NCBI GenBank assembly: GCA_019137255.1
Contig: WPDH01000034.1
Location: 372,001-436,000 of the forward strand
Direction: 5' to 3'
DNA from: Corinectria fuckeliana
Taxonomy: Eukaryota > Ascomycota > Sordariomycetes > Hypocreales > Nectriaceae
DNA length: 64,000 bases
In this document: positions 52,930-64,000 of the stretch, piece after piece
Layout: each line of letters starts with the position of its first letter
How positions within the stretch are numbered: position 1 is the stretch's first letter
The notes under the pieces: generated by a model
Told to the model about the DNA's origin: nothing
Database searches by the model: none
What the model saw: only the letters and a program-made list of their open reading frames with translations
Made by a program: the position numbers and the translations under genes

Positions 52930-54740
52930 GGTGAAGGGTTGAGGGTGTTGGTGAAGTTGTCGTCGGGTCGAGCGAGCCAGGCGACTACTTCGGTCGGGGA
53001 CGATGGACGGGCTGATAGGTGACTCAGACCACGGGAGAGGAACGCAGTATCGTGACTTCGAAGCTGTATGCGGGCAAACTCCAAAAGCACCCCCAGATCC
53101 TGCTGGTGTTTTGGTCGAGTGGTCCCAGTCCTCCTCTTTAAGCGAAGTCCAGTCGAAGCGTAATGACGTCGCTCACAACACCTCAATATCCTCGGGGCCC
53201 AAAAACACACACGCACAAGGTCCCAAAGCACAAGCAGTGCGTCTTTAATAAGCCCGCCTTAGCGTCGCGTGCCCAAAAGCCCAGCGACCGAACTAATCCG
53301 TCCCCCTCAAAACGCCCAATCCCGCCAAGCTGCCACGTCGGTTTTTTTGGCACGCGCCTGACCGCAGCCCAAGGGCGTCTTTCCCCACCGATCTCAACCA
53401 GTGATGCCCCCGTGCCTGGCAGGCGGGACGATCGGAAGAGGAACTAGGCCGACCAGGGGAGGGGGGCGGGCAGGGCTCGTGACCGCCTTTGACGAGTCAA
53501 GGAGGGGTGAGAGCGAGGGCCGAGTTCTGACGGCGATGTCCCTTCGTTCGCGTTGGTTCTGCCCGTGGTTCGCAGGTGGAGATGGATGTTGCTGTCGTGG
53601 CTAGGCGGGCCGGGCGGAGTGGGGACGGGGATGGTTTATGCACTGTCGGTGTGGTGACGGCGTCGAAGGGGGAGGGTGGTGTATCGAGCGGACGGCGATG
53701 GTTTTCGATGGAAAGCTGAGCATAGTACACAGAGGAGAGGGTTTCCCTTTAAGGTATGAATGAAGAAAGAAGAAAGAATTTCCCGACGCGTTGGTCGGTG
53801 TGGCTTTTTGCCTGTCGCGAATTGGCCATGCTCAGGGATTGCACGGCATCCAGTGACAAGCTCCCGCAGCACTCGGCCAAATTCGGGGTGGTTGGGTGCG
53901 GCTCGGGGGCCGGTTTAGTGGGGGCCTACCCGACCCGCCCCGTACCTAAAGCCATAGATGGATGGCTGGGGGCGGGCCGCTCCCTGGACAGGAGAAGGCC
54001 CGGTGGAAAGCTTTAATCTATAGACGCAAGAAATTTATTGAAAAAAACATTCTACAAGTACAAGAGCCCACTGATCTTCCCGACTCGTCCAGCCACTGTT
54101 CATCTCGCTTTCAGGGTGTTTGACTACGTAGTAACCTCGCTGCATTGTCTGTGACATGGGCCGATCTGGGCTGGCCGGCCCCTTGGGTGCGCTAAACCTC
54201 GGTTGTGCTGTCAAGTCGCGACTAGGCTGCTCCTAGAAGACTGCACCACCAATGAATGGTCTTACCGCACCGCGACACGTCAAGGAAAGTGAGGCTGCAG
54301 ACAGCCCGGGTTGACAAATGCATGGGCACCTTATACACCGACTGCAGCTTGGGTGCTTGGGTACCCGAATACCGAGGCTATTTGCCTGTCGAACACCAAG
54401 TAGGTAGGTACCCAGGCCTACGTGCTTACGACGTAGACTAAATGTCATTGGAGGATATGCCTCTCTGCGCTCTTCACACCTCTCGCGCAATTCGCATCTT
54501 CACAAACACCACGACAGGGATACACCGGATTTCCCGAGGAAGGAAGACGCGTCGTTTTATTCTGTTCGAGAGTGATCTCGCTACTCCTATACTGCGCCAG
54601 CCCAATCATTCATTCCACTCAAGGGGTGATATCATAAGTCTTTATCCTTGCTGGTCCGTAAAACTCCGCCTCTTTTGCATGCGTCTCCATCTTCATCCCA
54701 TCCTTGTCTTGCATCTTCATCTCACAGCTCAATCTCGCAT
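52930..54740. other. Intergenic
   Basis: About 1.8 kb upstream of the four-TM gene and downstream of arginase. Only chance-looking ORFs. No gene called. Confidence 0.5.
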
Positions 54741-55880
54741 CTACAACAACGTCTCGCCCAGGGCACACCGCACCAGAGAGCAGCCCGCTCTAATCGTCTC
54801 ATTGGCGGTAGCGTCTTCCGCAGTAACCAACTTTGGGTTCACCTCGACAAGGTCGACAGCCACCAGGTTGCCCGTCTGGTGCACGCTCTCGCAGATGTAG
54901 TCACCCTCGCGCAGGGTCAGGCCGCCGCGGACGGGAGTTCCGGTGCTGGGGGCCCACATGGGGTCAAGGGCGTCGACGTCGAATGACAGGTGGATGGGGG
55001 TGTCGGTTCCGATGTGGGCGAGAGCCATCTCCATGACTCGGCCGATGCCGTGGCTAAGAAAGGACAGGGTCAGCCTCTGGTGTTCATGAATTCCGTTGGC
55101 GGGGCCACGACTTACCGGTCGACGTCGAACATGCTAAAGGCCTTGATGCCGTTCTCCCGCAGGATCTTGCGCTCGGGGAGATCGACGGATCGCAGGCCAA
55201 TGTAGACGAGCTTCTTGACGCTGATGCGCATGTCCTCCTTGACCCAGCCAAAGTACTCCTCCTTCTCCTCGGTAGCCAGGCCGGTCAGGAAGGCCACGGG
55301 CATGCCGTGGATGTTGCCGCTGTCACTGGACTCGGGGGTGTTGATGTCGGTGTGGGCGTCGACCCAGATGACGGCCATCTCGCGGTCGTGCAGCTCGCGT
55401 TGGGCCTTTGCAGTGCCGGCAATGGTGCCAATGGCGATGCTGTGGTCGCCACCAAGAGTGAGCACCATGCGGCCCTCTCGGGATTGCTCATAGGTCTGCT
55501 TGGCAATCTCGCGGGTGACGGCCGAGGCGTGGAGAGGCTTCTTCATGCCGCGGAAGTCGGGGTCGGACTCGGGGAGGATGTTCTTAAAGAGCTGGACGTC
55601 CTGGTTGCCATAGATCTTGTATTCGAGCTCCTCGCTGATCTGAGTCAGGAGACCGGACTCGATGAGGACGGAAGGGCCATCATCGACACCCTCCTTGGTC
55701 TAGACAAGGGCAGAGGAAGTCAGCGACACAAACAGAGGCCAGAAAGCTGAAGAGCTAGGATAGCATAAGTGTGGATTGTGCAGGGGGGCAACGTACCTGT
55801 CCACCGGAGAAGCCGACGGCTACGAGACCAAGCTCGCTGGGCTTGGAGAGGAAGCGGCTGTTGACGACGCCTGTATTCAT
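54741..55880 (-). CDS. Arginase
   Basis: Three exons (55880-55797, 55699-55116, 55053-54741) give 326 residues, the usual arginase size. Introns are 97 and 62 nt. Arginase hydrolyses arginine to ornithine and urea with a Mn2 cluster. All metal-site motifs are intact: GGDHSIAIG near residue 108, WVDAHTDINTPE near 144 (substrate-binding SGNIHGMP follows) and LSFDVDALDP near 247. The trimer-contact C-terminus ends LVRCALGETLL. In yeast the equivalent is Car1 and in Neurospora aga, cytosolic. A GATA-type site (TTATCT, 56101-56106) lies about 220 bp upstream, compatible with nitrogen control. No odd features. Confidence 0.96.
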
Positions 55881-56100
55881 TTTGAAGAGTGGTGGTGGGG
55901 TGAAGATCTTCACGTGCAAATGCTGGAGTAGTAGGGTTGTAGTAGGGTGGGGGACAAAATGACGTAGCAACAGTAGCTGCAAAAGGCACCTAAGTAGTAT
56001 TGTAGGAAATGCGGAGGAGTTGGGGGGTATCTCGATGGTATGAAGAAGAGAGAGAAGGAAAGGTCTGGAGAAAGAAGGATCTAGCAGGATGAGCGAGCTT

Positions 56101-56106
56101 TTATCT
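56101..56106 (-). promoter_or_regulatory. Possible GATA-factor site upstream of arginase
   Basis: TTATCT on the plus strand reads AGATAA on the minus strand, fitting the HGATAR site of AreA/NIT2-type nitrogen regulators, about 221 bp before the arginase ATG. A single short site is weak evidence. Confidence 0.25.
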
Positions 56107-57248
56107 GACCTCGGAGCCTCCTATTTATCCTGCGGCGACAAGATGGCTGCAAGCGGCCGCCGCCGGCCAAGGGCTAGGCCTACTTACATTGTCCGTAAGT
56201 AGGGGCCAAGGACAATAGCGTCGATCCCCACAGCGAAGAAGGTCGGAAAGTGTCGTTTTCGGCGGCGGCGGCTCTTACTGTACGGAGTGGAACGGGTTCT
56301 CAAGTTCCTGCCCTTTTGCGACGCCTTTTCCCGCCGTTCCTGTCCGTCATCGGGCGCCTGACCCCAGCGTAGTCCGCTCCCGGTCTAGCATCACCACATC
56401 CCGACTCGCGCTCTGTGATCTTGTTGGCCAGTGTGTTGTTCGCCGCCTGGCATGGGCATGGTTCGTCGCCGCAATCTTTCTAGAAGCCCGATCCCGTGGA
56501 TCTGCATCTTCCTTTCGTCTTCTCCATCTTCCCCAACATCCCCATGATTGACAATAACCATCCTATGTTTTTCGCCGTGTCTGGTTGCCCCTCCAAATCC
56601 GTCCACATCTCGCCTTCGTCTCTATAGCCTTTGTTCTTCGCCGGCTCCAACTCGCCAGTTACCACACAACACAACATAACATAACCCCCCCTTCTTCGCC
56701 CGCCGGCCACCGGACGTGGGATGTCAGCGTTGACGGCCGCTCGAAGCCGCGCCTAGCCACCCTGCCCGCGGTCCGCTGTTTAGGTCAACGTTAGGTAATT
56801 GCTTTGTTGTGCTGTTGACTCGGCCGAGATACTGCGCGATGTGCAGCCCGAGGTGGTCACAGGGGTGGCCAACCTCAAGATGAGACGCCACGACGTGGTG
56901 ATGACTGACATGCGCGGTGGCATCTGCAGTAATTAAGTCTTCTGCACTTGCCCTCGGCCGTGACGGTAATTAATGATGTCGTCTTCATCTCACCTGCTCT
57001 ATAATTTATTCCTGCTCTACAGACCGTCGTTGAAGTGAGGTTCATCAGGAGCCGCCTCGGAGCCTCGTCTCACGTACTATGTACATACAAACGCCCGCAT
57101 ACCTCGCTTCGCCATCGATTGTCTGAGAAAAACCCTGCAAAACGCAAACCCTTCTCGTTCCAGAGTCCGCTCCCGATCGGCTATCCAGCGAGCTAGCAAA
57201 CCCCCACGGCCCACGGGCGCTCCAACGACTTGATCCATCCGCCTATTC

Positions 57249-57295
57249 GCTTCCACCTGCGCTTAACGGACGTGAGATGCTTCCACCTGCGCTTA
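57249..57295 (+). repeat. Tandem direct repeat, about 30-bp period
   Basis: GCTTCCACCTGCGCTTA occurs at 57249-57265 and 57279-57295, each followed by GGAnGTGAGA. A weaker third partial copy follows at about 57320. No gene contains it. Confidence 0.8.
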
Positions 57296-60033
57296 GGGGA
57301 AGTGAGAAAGCGCGCCTATCACTTAGGGGTAAAGCGGCTCAGGACGACTCGATTGCCAGCGTCGGCTTTGCATTGATAATTACCTAACGACTTCCGCGGC
57401 ATGCGACTCCATCGCCCCTCGCCTGATGATTCCTGGTCTTTCTCTCCGTGCAACCGCCGCCGCCGGCCGTTCTCTCGAATATACGGAACCGCAACTCGGG
57501 GTCTCGGCCTTCCCCCAGGATTCCAGCATTCTCGTCACATGTGAGTGAATTATGATTATAGCTGCCGGAGAAGCGGGCGTTAACAAGCCGGCGTCCTTTT
57601 CCTGGTCCGTGGATTGCTGAGTCCTCGGCGAAGTCATTAAATCTCGCTGTCTATTCCTTTTGAGTTGCTGGAGGGCATTCCCGGACTATCGTCGGAGACT
57701 GGCCAACGCGACCCACTTTCACGTTGCTGGTGGTTGAGATGACGATAGACAAATGCACAAACAATGACCTTCGAGTATATGGCCCCTTCAAGCGAGGACA
57801 CACGAAACAGCACACAAGGGGTCCGGAACACGAGCACCATCTGCGGCGACCCAGAGACTCGGAGCATCGAGGACTGGCGGTGCCGGTCGCCTCAAGCGAC
57901 ACAAAGTGTGAGCCACCAACCTGACTTGAGGATAAGAATGCGAGCGGTATTAATTGCCTCTTGTTGCGCAACGTAACTACTGAATACAACGGTGAATCTG
58001 GAGTGGCATTTTTTTTTCTTTTTTCTTTGGCGCGAACATCAACTTCCCATAATGATTACCAGTCTAATAAATGCCCTGCCACCGTGATCGATAACTTTGG
58101 ACGAACATTACTTTTCAAATACCCGACTCTGTAGTTCCAGCTCAGTTAGGTTGGTAGTCATGATGGCTACCTACCCCAGTTCATGCTCATCCCGCTGATC
58201 GAACAAATTGAAGTCCACTGACCTCGCGTTGTGTCTTGGGGAAGTCAGGCCACCAGTGAGTGTCAACTGCCTACGAATTGTCTCGTACTACAGAGGAGCG
58301 TGGCAGTGCCCCTCCTACATATCCCGTACAAATGCCGTGGCAGATTGAACTGCCGTTTAGGCTAAGCTTCGTTTCAAGTTGCTTGTCAAGGATCCCTGAA
58401 ACCAACGGCGAAGCCCCTGTTGCTGCTGCTGGCATCGCAGGGGATTTCACGGATGCCGGAAGGATGGGCGTCTGTTTTGGGGCAGATGAGAGCCAGCATC
58501 GTCTATACTCTTTGCGATGCACGGTGTTCGGATGCTTGGGACTGTAGATGCCAAGCCAAGCCAAGCCACCGAGGAACAAGAGAAGCGAAGGTTGGCCATG
58601 TGCCCAAGTTAAGTTGATCGCCCCTGGGACTCTGGGGTTGCCAAGCATTGGATGAACATAGTGCACTCCACTCGTTCGTCCACAGGCACAAAGCCTCCTG
58701 TCGATCAGGGTATCAGAGCTCGCATATTCCTCCAACTTACATTCAGCACTGCTATTTACATTTAGCACTGCTGGCGATCAAAGAAGACCGTCGTACCGTC
58801 ATAGATTAACCATATAAGCCCCCTATTAAGCCTCGCAAATGGCGGCTACTCTAGTTAGCAGAAACCCGCCCGTCAGGAGGCGGAAAAATCTCTGGATCGC
58901 GCGCGCCCGTCCACGTTGACGCCACGTTGGCGCCGGGCCACCACATCAACCGTTCAGGGGCTGGGACTAAAACGAGTCTGGAAGGTACTGTATTCGTACT
59001 GTAACAGTATTTAAATGGAAGTGTTTACATATAAAGTACCCAGGTATGTAAGTACAGATCCAAGTAAATAATAAATAACTGTGGGTTAACTATTTACGTC
59101 CACGACTTCATGCGTAGCATAACTTGCATCTCCATGCTCTTCGACTTCAACCCCTTTCTGCGTGTTACCTACGAATACGTGGATACCCGTCGTAATCGAC
59201 ATCTGTCGAGCGAGATTGGAAGAGTTTCCCCTGCCATGCCACCGTACATAGCAACCTTGGCGTCGGATGGTAGCAGCCGCCAGTTACCCAGCGTAGCTCA
59301 GTGCTACCAGGATGCAGAAGCTGCCGTGGTTCTAGAGGGCTTCCAAGTTCCGATTGGATATGAGGGCCCCCCTGGCCGCCAGCCACGATGCCGCCTCTGA
59401 GCATGGGATAGACCAACAACGGGAAGGTGACGAAGCAGGATGCAAGAGAACATGTTGATTGCGCAGCGTTTGAGGATTCGAAGCTGGATGTCGGATGGTG
59501 TTACTACTATGTACGTACTTACAAGCCAGGGGCTTGCATCTGACACGCGTCGACCGTTTGCTTGGCTGGTTGGATCCTGGAGGCGCTGAGGCGTTGTCGC
59601 TGAGATGGATCCATACTTAGTACTCCAGCCATGGATCGCCACACTGTGCAAGTACCGCCCCTAGATCCCTAGAAGCTGAAAGCCGTAGGAGGTATGCGGG
59701 ACCTGACGAGAGTTGAGACAGCAGAAAAGCACCGATGCACCGAGCGACATACAGCTTCAAGCATATTGGCTCTTTGCTTCTGCGCACAGCGTTGCCGATG
59801 GGAATGTCACTGCAGCCGGTCTCACATCTTGTGCCTTGACGCTGGAAACGAGCCTATTGAATGCTGATTGCTGTTGTCTTTACGCAATGACACTCTTACC
59901 AACAGATTCAAGGTTCCATCCATTTCTCCTGTGTACTGCAGAGCTGAGCCTCCCTTGTTGCGTACCTACCTTACCTACCTACCTTATAACCTACATCCAG
60001 GATCGTATTCCGTCTGCATGCATCATTATCGAG

Positions 60034-60082
60034 TAAGTCCCCCCCCCCACTTCTGGACCACCCCCCCTTCTAGACCACTTTT
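60034..60082 (+). repeat. Left terminal inverted repeat, 49 bp
   Basis: Includes a run of ten C and ends ...TAGACCACTTTT. Identical to the reverse complement of 62291-62339. Confidence 0.95.
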
Positions 60083-60834
60083 TCGTAACATCACGAAACT
60101 CACCCTTAATAAACACTTATTAATTAAATAATAACACAACACTAGAAATCAGGCATTTTTTCGCCATTTAGAAGGTTAAGCTACTACTTAAAATATATAT
60201 CCTAAAATCTAATTTTCTTACATTTTTTTAATATCCCTAGTAGATCTAATATTTCCTCTATTAGTTTCTAAGCCTTTACTATATTTAGGACTTATATAAA
60301 GCGCAAATTAGTATTAAATATAAGCTTTCTTCTCTTTTTAGGTCTTAATTCTTCTAATTTAGTCTGTAGGACTATTAGTTTCTTCTCTTAGGTAGCTAAT
60401 CTTATATTTTAATAGTCTAATCTCTTAGTAACCTTTATTAGGAAAAGCTAGGTAGATCTATTAAGTAATACTAATAAAAGAATAATTAAAAGTGTAGATT
60501 TTAGCTGTTATAATAATAAAGGCATCCTAATAGTTATTTCTAATAAGTTTACTATTATCTTAGGTAGTGTTTATAAGTGGATATTTAGCTTGCTAGTTAT
60601 AGGGTTTAGTAGGGGCTTTACTAGACTAACTAGCTATAATTTAGATAATTTCTAGCCTGCTAAGATATTTAAAGATATAAGAGCAGCTTACTAGGCCTTA
60701 TAACAATAGCAGATAAAGGTTATCTTACCTAAGTGCGTAAAGTTATTAAGTCTAGCTAACTTAGAAATCTCTTACTAGTATAAAATTTTTAGGGGGCTAA
60801 AAATAGTAATATTAAGCAGCTAAAGAATATAAGA

Positions 60835-61303
60835 AGAATAAGAGATTAATTTATTTATTTATACTCTATAGACCTAAAAGGTAGATAGTGCTTCTATTCT
60901 ATGTAGATACAGGAAAAACCATGGAATTAGACGAAAACCCATATCCTTTACATAGCGGGCCCGGGTCGGGCCCCTTATGCTGTCGCTGCGCGTGAGTAAA
61001 TAGTCCTTTTGCCAGGACTGGAGTCATCCCATTTCCTAGAGGGCTAGGAAAAAATTAAAGAGAGGGAAGGGGAAAAAGGGAAAAGGAAAAGGGGGAAAAA
61101 AGGAAAAAAAGGAGTGAAGGAGGGAGAAATGGTTGACTGAATGTTGAGCGCCTAGTCCGCTGCGGGAGCGGAGCGGTTGAGTGTCGGGATCGTGCCGGCT
61201 GGGCGTGTCTGGGTTGCTTCGCAGTTGCGGCCGAGGGCTCGGGATTTTAAGTGGGCAGAACCGGCCGCTGGTGGGTCAGCCGGCCGTTAGAATAAGAGAT
61301 TAA
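60835..61303 (-). mobile_element. GC-rich insertion with 15-bp target duplication inside the transposon (LINE/SINE-like)
   Basis: AGAATAAGAGATTAA occurs at 60835-60849 and again at 61289-61303, flanking 439 bp that contain the only GC-rich DNA in the element. Next to the left copy is TTTATTTATTTATA. Read on the minus strand, the insert therefore ends in an A-rich TAAATAAATAAA tail directly before the duplication, the hallmark of target-primed (non-LTR) retroposition. No ORF or clear pol III box was recognised, so it could be a SINE or a 5'-truncated LINE. A purine-rich (plus-strand AAGG/GGAAAA) tract lies at 61045-61130. It must be younger than the AT-rich decay around it. Confidence 0.65.
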
Positions 61304-62290
61304 GAATAATAAATATATATTATTTCTATAATATTTAAATATAAAATTATTAGTATAATAACTATTATAGCTATTAATAATAAGAAGTTTTTTTTTTCTT
61401 GCCTTTTTTAGTATTATATAAGAAATAAAAACCTTTATTAGCTAATTTAAGGTAACCTAGTTATTAGTCTAGCCCTTTTCTATTAAAATAAAGTTCTAAG
61501 ATGCTAGAAAATTAAGCTCTATTAGAAACTATAACTATTAAATAGTCCTTCTTTTAAAGATTACTAAGAGGGGTAAGACCTAACTATCTATACTAATATA
61601 TTTAATAATTATAATCTAGGAATATAAGCTTAGGTTTTTAATTATTATAATCTTATACTCTAAGCTTTTTAGTATAAAACTATTATATTCTTACCCTTTT
61701 ATAATACTAGTTTTATCTATATTATATTAATTTTCTCTAAGAATACTCTTAACCTTTAGGATTATTAACTAGCAGAAAAATCTCTTAATATTATTAGTTA
61801 TTACCCTATTAAATCATACTATATTAAGCTTCTAACCTTAAAGAGTCTTAATCCTTAGATTTTTATATTTAAAAGCTTTAATCTAGTGAGATCTAAGAGG
61901 CTTTATAACCCTATTTAGAATAGTAATTTAAGATATGAATTTAATAACCTAAGCTTATATTAAAAAGAAGCCTAGATGTTTTTAGACTAAGACTTAGTTA
62001 ATAAGATCTAATTTCTAACCTAGGGAGAGCTTTTAATAAGTCTAATAAGCAGTTTAGTAACTTTAATAGCTATTAATTTAATTAACTAGACTTAAATATA
62101 GTATACTATTATATAAGGCTATAACTTATATAGATATCCTGTTTTCTATATCTTTAATAGTATTTTAAATATTAGATTCTGTGTATTAAGATATAATAAT
62201 CAAAATAATAAAAAAATTATTACAATTAATCTATTAGTACGCGAGAAATTGCGGTTAGAATGTAGAGGCAGATAGGTGTGAAGGTGGCAG

Positions 62291-62339
62291 AAAAGTGGTC
62301 TAGAAGGGGGGGTGGTCCAGAAGTGGGGGGGGGGACTTA
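62291..62339 (-). repeat. Right terminal inverted repeat, 49 bp
   Basis: Perfect inverted copy of 60034-60082, ending GGGGACTTA at the outer edge. Confidence 0.95.
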
Positions 62340-63135
62340 TTTGCTGGTGTTCGCGCGGCCAGGTAAGTACGTGTACTGTACGAATACAGTGCGGCGCTCC
62401 ACAGGACAGTGCCCCTCCTCCTCCAGTTTAGTGGAGTTCTGGGGTCCCCTGCAGGCCTGTAGGTCCCGAAAATGACGATGGGCGGGAGGCCTGGTGCCAC
62501 TGTACGTTAGTACTCCGTACGGTACGGTACGCGCAACCTTACAGTACTTAGGCAGGTACACTGGCTAAGGTGGTAAGGAGCCAAGGTCGATCTTCCTGGG
62601 ATGGATGGTTTTCTGCAACGGGGCCTCATCAAATCTCCTTCCCCTTCTCTTCCTCTTCTTCGTCTTCCACATGCCCATTCCCATTCCCATTCTCATTCCC
62701 GTTCCTACACTCACTTGAACCTGAACCCGAACGTCCTCCTTCTCGCACCGCGCCTTTTCGGTCGTGTTTCTGACATTGAAATCTGTCTGTCCACTCTTTA
62801 ATCCCCCCAACCTCCACCGTCCGTCCACCTCCCGGCTTCTCGTCCTCCAGACACGGACACCTAGTTGATCGATTCTCGAGTCTCGACCAACGACGATCAG
62901 CCATGCGGTGAAGCCTCTCGCCGCTTACTCAACTCTGCCAGCCTCCGCGCTTTGTCCTGTCCGAATCGAATCCCCATTACAAGTCCTCTGTCGCTGGCGC
63001 CAGATACTCACGGGAACCCCTCGACTCTCGAGACTGCGATATTGCGATACTGCGAAATTGCGACTCCTCGACCTGCAATCTAGACGAACCTGCCATCCAA
63101 AACGTCGGGATCCTACACCCTTGGCCCTTGTCGCC
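62340..63135. other. Promoter and leader of the GT90-type gene
   Basis: About 800 bp. It contains a pyrimidine-rich tract and an imperfect CCCATT hexamer array at about 62674-62700, about 430 bp before the start codon. No other gene seen. Confidence 0.5.
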
Positions 63136-64000
63136 ATGGCTAAGTTACACTCGCCCAGCTTCCGGCCGCGCCGAGCCTCAAGTTTCTTCCGCTACGCCGT
63201 CGTCGCCGCCCTTGTACTGTTCACCTTCTACAGCCTAAGGCGCAACTCCCAGCATGCCATCCCGCGGCCTCCTCCTACCAGTAACGCACCTGTCGTGAAC
63301 GTGCCCGGGTCTACCGCGCCCGGCTCCAACGCGCCCGATTCCAACTCACCTCCCTCGAGCGATTACACAAGTCATGAGATACACCCCGAGTACCCGCCAC
63401 CCAAGTCTGACTGGGACACTCAGGGCTCGCACCCCATCGACAAGCTCATCCAAGATGCCGAGCACACCTTCAACGACCTCATGTCCAAGGAGTCCAAGAC
63501 TCTGGAGGAAGCTGCCCAGGCATACCGCAAGCGCCGCGGCCGCCACCCTCCTCCGGGCTTCGACAAGTGGTACAAGTTCGCCGTTGACAGCGACGCCGTC
63601 ATCATCGAGGATTTCTTCGACCAGGTCTATCACGACCTCGCGCCTTTCTGGGGAATACCGCCCGCCATCACTCGCAAGGAGTCATGGAGCTTCGAGATGA
63701 AGATCCACATCCGAAACCACAGGACGAACACGACGAGCGATTGGTTCTGGACTCTGCATTGGCAGGACATGATTGACACCATCGTCCACCTGCTGCCCGA
63801 CATGGACATTCCGCTGAACGCCATGGACGAGCCTCGCCTGGTCGTCCCTTGGGAAGATATCAATGCTTACATGGAAAAGGCATCCTCCACCTTCGGCCTG
63901 CCCGCACCCAAAGATGTCAAATCAACTTTCCAGTCGCTCCCCAGACCCGGCCTCGGAGACCCGAACACTAAGATCCCGGCCAAGCATTGGGAGAAGAAGA
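63136..64000 (+). CDS. GT90-type (CAP10/CAP59-like) glycosyltransferase, 3' end cut by window edge
   Basis: From ATG 63136 the frame is open to the window end (288 residues). It looks like a type II Golgi membrane protein: a short basic cytosolic tail (MAKLHSPSFRPRRASSFF), one membrane segment (RYAVVAALVLFTFYSL, residues about 19-35), then a Pro/Ser/Asn-rich stem with repeated APGSNAPDSN-type units. Next comes HPIDKLIQDAEHTFNDLM, a helix before the catalytic domain. The family pattern RRGRHPPPGFDKWYKFAVD with IIEDFFDQVYHDLAPFWGI marks GT90 proteins, which include fungal xylosyl- and capsule-related transferases. The catalytic part lies beyond the window. No intron in the visible part. Confidence 0.85.
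   Translation, partial: MAKLHSPSFRPRRASSFFRYAVVAALVLFTFYSLRRNSQHAIPRPPPTSNAPVVNVPGSTAPGSNAPDSNSPPSSDYTSHEIHPEYPPPKSDWDTQGSHPIDKLIQDAEHTFNDLMSKESKTLEEAAQAYRKRRGRHPPPGFDKWYKFAVDSDAVIIEDFFDQVYHDLAPFWGIPPAITRKESWSFEMKIHIRNHRTNTTSDWFWTLHWQDMIDTIVHLLPDMDIPLNAMDEPRLVVPWEDINAYMEKASSTFGLPAPKDVKSTFQSLPRPGLGDPNTKIPAKHWEKK

Larger units (their letters stand above)
55881..60033. other. Long gene-poor region
   Basis: About 4 kb without a convincing gene on either strand. The first few hundred bases are the arginase promoter. GGTAGG/CCTACC-type short repeats occur near 59965-59995, just before the transposon. Confidence 0.5.
60034..62339. mobile_element. Fot1/pogo-like (Tc1-mariner superfamily) DNA transposon, RIP-like decay
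   Basis: The ends are perfect 49-bp inverted repeats (60034-60082 and 62291-62339), each starting TAAGTCCCC, with TA at the outer edge as expected for a TA target duplication. The interior is extremely AT-rich and packed with TA dinucleotides and stops; no transposase can be read. Removing a later insertion (60850-61288 plus one copy of its duplication) leaves about 1.85 kb, the size of Fot1/Pot2-type elements. The C-rich GACCACCCCCCCTTC motif inside the repeat is also like that group. The AT bias fits repeat-induced point mutation, although the terminal repeats kept CpA sites. Confidence 0.85.

Noticed and set aside
60850..61288. tRNA-derived SINE call for the nested insert
   Set aside because: I could not find convincing A and B boxes, so the insert is called only LINE/SINE-like.
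1..64000. CRISPR arrays, phage genes or bacterial operons
   Set aside because: The sequence is clearly eukaryotic (spliceosomal introns, fungal families); the only regular repeats are microsatellites and the short tandem repeats listed.

Overview
The window is from a filamentous ascomycete, most likely a Sordariomycete. The evidence is short spliceosomal introns (46-97 nt) with CTAAC/CTGAC-like branch sites, several Zn2Cys6 regulators, fungal-only families (Mpv17/Sym1, an ApsB/Mto1-type microtubule organiser, DUF1479, DUF1993, a GT90 glycosyltransferase) and a TA-saturated, RIP-like transposon. Gene models below were built by hand, joining exons by reading frame, splice sites and family similarity. 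No database search was run.

Layout. 1-12 kb: an acyl-CoA dehydrogenase (cut by the window edge), a decayed Zn2Cys6 regulator, a mitochondrial MaoC-type dehydratase, a relic of a 2-oxoacid dehydrogenase E2 core, a RING protein, an Mpv17-family protein and a long-chain acyl-CoA synthetase. 12.7-24.3 kb: a zone of broken and working genes. It holds a fatty acid hydroxylase/sterol desaturase-type gene with an in-frame TAG, a secreted alpha/beta hydrolase split by about 2 kb that carries a decayed antisense regulator, an intact SDR divergent from an intact Zn2Cys6 regulator, and a membrane protein with a one-base frameshift. 25.6-32 kb: a REI1-like zinc finger protein, an APH-type kinase, an NRPS remnant and a DUF885 metallohydrolase; the REI1-like and DUF885 promoters share a 37-bp sequence. 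32-56 kb: mostly intact housekeeping or cell-biology genes on the minus strand (two large coiled-coil proteins, a small probable mitochondrial protein with an 18-nt exon, DUF1993, DUF1479, a small three-exon protein, a four-TM protein, arginase) plus one CTF1/Far-like regulator on the plus strand. 56-63 kb: gene-poor, with a Fot1/pogo-like DNA transposon bearing 49-bp perfect inverted repeats and a younger GC-rich insertion inside it. 63.1 kb to the end: start of a GT90-type glycosyltransferase.

How the genes relate. Acyl-CoA dehydrogenase, the MaoC-type dehydratase and acyl-CoA synthetase all belong to acyl-CoA or mitochondrial fatty acid metabolism. The SDR and its divergent regulator share a 469-bp promoter with repeated CCGAGAGA boxes and look like a small regulated unit. 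The NRPS relic, the kinase, the DUF885 gene and the shared promoter element may be what is left of a secondary-metabolite locus. The many independent lesions between 12.7 and 30 kb mark this as accessory, decaying sequence. A few single-base lesions could be assembly errors, and there is one NN gap at 41330-41331.
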